Below the pieces are notes generated by a model. It searched no databases, was not told where the DNA came from, and worked only from the letters and a program-made list of their open reading frames with translations. The translations under genes and the position numbers were made by a program. From an uncultured Clostridia bacterium (GTDB lineage Bacteria > Bacillota > Clostridia > Christensenellales > UBA1242), in NCBI GenBank assembly GCA_900554955.1, contig USJH01000042.1, positions 1 to 8,581 on the forward strand: a stretch of DNA of 8,581 nt, read 5' to 3'. Positions 5,463 to 8,581 of the stretch are shown here, piece by piece. Position 1 is the stretch's first letter. The number at the start of each line of letters is the position of its first letter.

Positions 5463-7634
5463 TAAATGCAAAACTCTTTCTTTAATTTCTTCTGTTCTTC
5501 CTTGGTTCCAATATTGTGTTCCAATATAGCCACAAGTTCGACGAGCAACGTTCATTTTTGTTTGGTCTGTGTTTCCACAATTTGGGCATTGCCAAACAAG
5601 TTTGCCGTCTTTTTCAATAATTTTAATTTCGCCGTCATAACCACAATTCATGCAATAGTCACTTTTTGTGTTAAGTTCAGCATACATAATGTTGTCATAG
5701 ATAAATTTCATAACTTCCAATACTGCATCAATGTTGTTCTGCATGTTTGGAACTTCAACATATGAAATTGCACCACCAGGGCTGAGAGCTTGAAATTCGC
5801 TTTCAAGTTTAAGCTTATCAAAAGCATTGATTGGTTCTGTAACATGAACGTGATAGCTGTTTGTGATATATGCCTTGTCAGTAACACCAGGAATAATTCC
5901 AAAACGTTTTTGCAAGCATTTAGCAAACTTATATGTTGTGCTCTCAAGTGGTGTTCCATAAAGTGAATAGTCAATATTTTCAGCTTCTTTCCACTTTTTA
6001 GTGTATTCGTTAAGCTTTCTCATCACTTTAAGACCAAACTCTTTTCCTTCAGGCTCTGTAAGTTTTTTGCCAGTCATATAATAAACTGTTTCCCAAAGTC
6101 CAGCATATCCAAGAGAAATTGTTGAATAGCCTCCATGAAGAAGTTTATCAATCTTTTCGCCTGGTTTAAGACGTGCAAGGGCACCATATTGCCACAAAAT
6201 TGGTGAAACATCTGACAAAGCACCAGTAAGTCGTTCGTGTCTGCATTGAAGTGCTTTGTGACAAAGTTCTGCTCTTTCATCAAAGATTTTCCAGAATTCA
6301 TCAAGGTCTTTCTTTGAAGAAAGTGCAATGTCAATAAGGTTCAAGGTTACAACACCTTGGTTAAATCTGCCATAATATTTAGGCTTGCCGTTTTCATCAA
6401 CGTAAGGGGTCAAGAAGCTTCTGCAACCCATGCAAGTATAGCAATGTCCTTCACCATTTTTGTCAACCTTAAGCTCAAGCATTTTCTTTTCAGAAATATA
6501 GTCTGGAACCATGCGTTTTGCTGTGCATTTTGCAGCGAGTTTTGTAAGATAATAATATGGGCTGTCCTCATGAATGTTTTGTTCTTCAAGAACATAGATA
6601 AGCTTTGGGAAGGCTGGTGTGATATATACACCCGCTTGGTTTTTAACACCTTGAATTCTTTGATTTAAAGTTTCTTCAATCATCATTGCAAGGTCTTTCT
6701 TCTCTTGCTCATTCTTTGCTTCACCAAGATACATAAATACAGTAATGAATGGAGCTTGTCCATTTGTTGTCATAAGTGTGATAACTTGATATTGAATTGT
6801 TTGAATTCCTTTGTTAATTTCTTCACGAACTCTTTCTTCAACAAGTTCATCAAGTTTGTTCTCTGGAACGTGAATATTAAGTTCTTCAAAAGAATGAATA
6901 AGGTTTTTTCTGATCTTTTTTCTTGAAATATCAACAAAAGGTGCAAGGTGTGTAAGCGAAATGCTTTGTCCACCATATTGACTTGAAGCAACTTGTGCAA
7001 TGATTTGTGTTGCAATGTTACATGCTGTTGAAAATGAACGTGGTTTTTCAATCATTGTCCCAGAAATTACAGTTCCATTTTGAAGCATGTCTTCAAGGTT
7101 GATAAGGTCACAGTTATGCATTCTTTGAGCAAAATAATCGGCATCATGAAAGTGAATGATTCCTTCTTCATGTGCTTTCCAAATATTTTCAGGAACAAGG
7201 AAACGTTTGCAAAGGTCTTTGCTAACTTCCCCAGCCATATAGTCTCTTTGAACACTGTTAACTGTTGGGTTTTTGTTTGAGTTTTCTTGTTTAACTTCTT
7301 CATTATTGCAATCAATAAGCGACAAAATTTGCTTGTCGGTTGTGTTGCTTTTTCTAACAAGCGAACGAACATGACGATATGTGATATATGCACGTGCGAG
7401 TGCATGCTTGCCTGTGTCCATTAAAGCATTTTCAACAAGGTCCTGAATTTCTTCAACACTTGATGCCCTTTTTCTTGATTTGCAAGTATTTTCAACTTTG
7501 GTTGCGATTTCACGAATTTTCTCATCTGAAAGTCTATCTTTTTTGTCCACTTCAAGATTTGCACGTGAAATAGCGCTCACAATCTTTTCGATATCGAATT
7601 CTTGCTCTTCACCACTTCTTTTGATAATTTTCAT
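5460..7634 (-). CDS. nrdD: Anaerobic (class III) ribonucleoside-triphosphate reductase NrdD
   Basis: NrdD reduces ribonucleoside triphosphates to deoxynucleotides under anaerobic conditions using a glycyl radical, with formate as the usual reductant. The 724 residues form one complete chain. An ATP-cone regulatory domain covers about 1-92 (MKIIKRSGEEQEFDIEKIVS onward), where ATP or dATP binding tunes activity. The catalytic barrel follows, with MHNCDLINL (C175) and YTCMGCRSF (C401, C404); C404 is the likely thiyl-radical cysteine by family comparison. A zinc site has C661-x2-C664 and C683-x2-C686. The glycyl-radical motif RRTCGY is near the end, with G702 as the radical site. The start is supported by GGGAGG upstream. 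The gene is first in an operon with nrdG and is preceded by two NrdR boxes. The radical is destroyed by oxygen, which supports an anaerobic lifestyle. Very secure. Confidence 0.97.
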   Translation of the reverse strand: MKIIKRSGEEQEFDIEKIVSAISRANLEVDKKDRLSDEKIREIATKVENTCKSRKRASSVEEIQDLVENALMDTGKHALARAYITYRHVRSLVRKSNTTDKQILSLIDCNNEEVKQENSNKNPTVNSVQRDYMAGEVSKDLCKRFLVPENIWKAHEEGIIHFHDADYFAQRMHNCDLINLEDMLQNGTVISGTMIEKPRSFSTACNIATQIIAQVASSQYGGQSISLTHLAPFVDISRKKIRKNLIHSFEELNIHVPENKLDELVEERVREEINKGIQTIQYQVITLMTTNGQAPFITVFMYLGEAKNEQEKKDLAMMIEETLNQRIQGVKNQAGVYITPAFPKLIYVLEEQNIHEDSPYYYLTKLAAKCTAKRMVPDYISEKKMLELKVDKNGEGHCYTCMGCRSFLTPYVDENGKPKYYGRFNQGVVTLNLIDIALSSKKDLDEFWKIFDERAELCHKALQCRHERLTGALSDVSPILWQYGALARLKPGEKIDKLLHGGYSTISLGYAGLWETVYYMTGKKLTEPEGKEFGLKVMRKLNEYTKKWKEAENIDYSLYGTPLESTTYKFAKCLQKRFGIIPGVTDKAYITNSYHVHVTEPINAFDKLKLESEFQALSPGGAISYVEVPNMQNNIDAVLEVMKFIYDNIMYAELNTKSDYCMNCGYDGEIKIIEKDGKLVWQCPNCGNTDQTKMNVARRTCGYIGTQYWNQGRTEEIKERVLHL

Positions 7635-7684
7635 ATGATTTTCCTCCCAAACGCATGTTACCTTATTCGCGTTTTACAAGCATA

Positions 7685-7714
7685 GTGATACCACAATATG
7701 TTGTGTCTAGTCAA
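7685..7714 (-). promoter_or_regulatory. Likely nrdDG promoter
   Basis: On the minus strand, TTGACT (7709-7714), an 18-base spacer and TATCAC (7685-7690). The proximal NrdR box lies exactly in the spacer, where a bound repressor would block RNA polymerase. The -10 is imperfect, so the TATAAT at 7749-7754 remains an alternative. Confidence 0.5.
7691..7706. promoter_or_regulatory. NrdR box, promoter-proximal
   Basis: CCACAATATGTTGTGT is a near-palindrome (CACAA, 4 bases, TTGTG) matching the known NrdR consensus, roughly ACACwATATwTwGTGT. NrdR is a zinc-finger, ATP-cone repressor of ribonucleotide reductase genes; its own gene is not in this window. Confidence 0.88.
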
Positions 7715-7723
7715 AAGTTTACA

Positions 7724-7739
7724 CCACAATTTGTTGTGT
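7724..7739. promoter_or_regulatory. NrdR box, distal
   Basis: CCACAATTTGTTGTGT is a second NrdR box, 15 of 16 bases identical to the first. The two are 33 bp apart from start to start, about three helical turns, the usual spacing of paired NrdR boxes, so both would be bound on one face of the DNA. Confidence 0.88.
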
Positions 7740-7840
7740 TTTGTGCAAATTATACAAATTTAAGAAATTTTAAATAAAGGTGTTTACAAACCTTGAATAT
7801 GCCAATTTTTCTAGCAAAAATAATGTTATGTGTGATAGAC

Positions 7841-7868
7841 ACAATACCCTTTGCTAAAAATATGTCAA
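7841..7868 (-). promoter_or_regulatory. Possible distal promoter reading toward nrdD
   Basis: On the minus strand, a perfect TTGACA (7863-7868), a 16-base spacer and TATTGT (7841-7846). The expected start near 7834 would give nrdD a leader of about 200 bases and place both NrdR boxes within the transcribed region. The -35 overlaps the inverted repeat at 7856-7883. Confidence 0.4.
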
Positions 7869-7883
7869 TTTTAACATATTTTT
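7856..7883. repeat. Perfect 10-bp inverted repeat with an 8-base loop
   Basis: AAAAATATGT (7856-7865) and ACATATTTTT (7874-7883) are perfect reverse complements. The site lies just beyond the coaE terminator and overlaps the -35 box of the possible distal nrdD promoter, so it may be an operator rather than a terminator. Confidence 0.5.
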
Positions 7884-7890
7884 GAAAAAT

Positions 7891-7920
7891 AAAAAAAACT
7901 TCGACAAATTTCGCCGAAGT
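7891..7920 (-). terminator. Rho-independent terminator of coaE
   Basis: On the minus strand, ACTTCGGCGA, loop AAT, TTTGTCGAAGT (7898-7920, with two G-U pairs) is followed by eight T (7891-7898). It lies 28 bases after the coaE stop codon. Confidence 0.8.
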
Positions 7921-7948
7921 CTTTATATTTGGTTATTTTTTTATAATT

Positions 7949-8520
7949 TTATTTCAATTTGCATGCAATTTCTTCTGTTTTTTCTTCAAGGTTGTCATAG
8001 TCATGAATAATTTTAAAGTCAAAATGATATAAAGAATAATCAACTCTATTTTTATCTCTTGCAAGCAAATATTCTTTTGGCAAGTTATCTCTTTTCAAAA
8101 GAAGTTTCAAACGTCTGCCATCGTCATTTGCAATAAGCAAAATATTTATATCAGCATTCTTGAAAAATGAAAGCATTGGTGCGAATTTATAATCAATAAT
8201 TGAAATGCCCTGCCCTTTCATTTGATTTTTAATTTCTTTTTCAATGAATGGTGTGCTAATTTTTGTCAACATATCTTGATTTTGTTTGTCTTCAAAAACC
8301 AAGTTACCAACATTTTGTTTTAAAACCTTTCCGTTTTCGCAAATTTGATTTCCAAAAGCTGAACAAGTTTTTTGCAAAAAACATCGTTTTCATAAAGCTT
8401 AGAAATGATTTCATCAACCGAAACGACCTTTGCACCCGTTTTTTCAGCAAGAAATTTAGAAAAAGTGCTTTTCCCTGAACCAGATTCACCAGAAATTGTA
8501 ATGATTTTTGTTCTTTTCAT
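7949..8520 (-). pseudogene. coaE: Dephospho-CoA kinase (CoaE), reading frame broken by a one-base shift
   Basis: CoaE phosphorylates the 3'-hydroxyl of dephospho-CoA with ATP, the last step of coenzyme A synthesis, in the cytoplasm. The first frame runs from the ATG at 8520 to a stop at 8320. It carries the P-loop GESGSGKS (11-18) and VSVDEI with the likely catalytic D36. Near 8376-8381 or 8368-8373 the similarity moves to the -1 frame, which continues to 7949 with AFGNQICENGKVLKQ, NLVFEDK, ISTPFIEKEI and RRLKLLLKRDNL, all in CoaE order. One extra base in a run of six T or six A (minus strand) would restore a protein of about 190 residues, close to the usual 195-205. The downstream frame alone could start at TTG 8377 but would lack the P-loop. 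CoaE is normally essential, so a homopolymer sequencing error is more likely than true loss. The sequence is divergent (TP where HP is usual), so another small kinase is a lesser possibility. Confidence 0.75.
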
Positions 8521-8526
8521 AACCTT

Positions 8527-8555
8527 ATTATAGCAAATTAAAATTCACATCACAA
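8527..8555 (-). promoter_or_regulatory. Promoter of coaE, with the start site at the ATG
   Basis: On the minus strand, TTGTGA (8550-8555), a 17-base spacer and a perfect TATAAT (8527-8532). Counting the usual seven bases from the -10 puts the first transcribed base on the A of the coaE ATG (8520). AAGG lies only two bases before the ATG, too close to act as a normal ribosome binding site. Confidence 0.6.
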
Positions 8556-8581
8556 ACAAATTAACATAAAATAAAAACAAT

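Larger units (their letters stand above)
7635..7948. other. 314-bp intergenic region between coaE and nrdD
   Basis: This is the longest stretch without a gene. From right to left it holds the coaE terminator, a perfect 10-bp inverted repeat, a possible distal minus-strand promoter, an AT-rich stretch, two NrdR boxes with the likely nrdD promoter, and the nrdD ribosome binding site. A second possible -10 (TATAAT on the minus strand, 7749-7754) lies upstream of both NrdR boxes but lacks a good -35. A 15-codon frame starting at 7656 is too short to support as a gene. Confidence 0.7.

Noticed and set aside
5450..5548. Upstream start of nrdG at 5548
   Set aside because: The extra 33 residues come from the nrdD glycyl-radical end read in another frame. 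The ATG at 5449 has a proper AGGAG site and the usual NrdG N-terminus.
4843..7405. Several 60-130-codon frames inside nrdD and nrdG on both strands
   Set aside because: All lie within confidently identified coding sequence, show antisense or shifted-frame composition, and lack start signals.
8366..8383. Programmed -1 frameshift in coaE
   Set aside because: The runs (C-AAA-AAA and G-TTTTTT-G) do not give a classic X-XXY-YYZ slippery heptamer in the reading frame, and six-base runs are short for transcriptional slippage. CoaE is not known to use frameshifting, so sequence error is the simpler reading.
1..8581. CRISPR array, tRNA, rRNA, transposase, integrase, toxin-antitoxin or defence genes
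   Set aside because: None was found: no regularly spaced repeats beyond the two 18-bp units, no cloverleaf or rRNA segment recognised, and no protein with such motifs.

Overview
The window reads as an ordinary chromosomal stretch from a low-GC, AT-rich bacterium, most likely an anaerobic Bacillota (Clostridia-type). Three things point that way: strong AGGAGG-type ribosome binding sites, intergenic Rho-independent hairpins ending in T-runs, and an oxygen-sensitive class III ribonucleotide reductase under NrdR boxes. The standard code fits: genes stop at TAA or TAG, and Trp is TGG. A finer taxon cannot be given from the sequence alone. No mobile element, phage gene, CRISPR array, tRNA or rRNA is visible.

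Layout. All genes are on the minus strand except one. From the left: the 5' end of an unrecognised gene (1-123); a GNAT acetyltransferase (272-757); mscL, a mechanosensitive channel with a long charged tail (834-1466); a four-helix membrane protein with a C-terminal SHOCT domain (1557-2477); rlmH, a 23S rRNA methyltransferase (2618-3079); a second four-helix SHOCT protein, the only plus-strand gene (3246-3881); an unrecognised protein with LRR-like, probably solenoid, repeats (3925-4797); nrdG (4925-5449) and nrdD (5460-7634), the anaerobic ribonucleotide reductase pair; and coaE, dephospho-CoA kinase, broken by a one-base frameshift (7949-8520).

Organisation. Nearly every gene is a separate transcription unit with its own promoter and terminator; nrdD-nrdG is the only clear operon. 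It has two NrdR boxes 33 bp apart, one filling the spacer of the likely promoter, so dNTP supply appears to be under NrdR control. The genes otherwise do not form one pathway: they cover deoxynucleotide synthesis, CoA synthesis, ribosome modification, osmotic protection and several unknown membrane or cytoplasmic proteins.

Points for a second look: the coaE frameshift and a promoter whose start site falls on the coaE ATG (possible leaderless mRNA); an 18-bp tandem palindromic repeat just after rlmH that shares a 12-mer with the coaE-nrdD gap; the pair of SHOCT membrane proteins on either side of rlmH; the extended MscL tail; and the repeat protein, which has a near-consensus promoter overlapped by a perfect 12-bp palindrome. 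I see no convincing evidence of a new multi-gene system.
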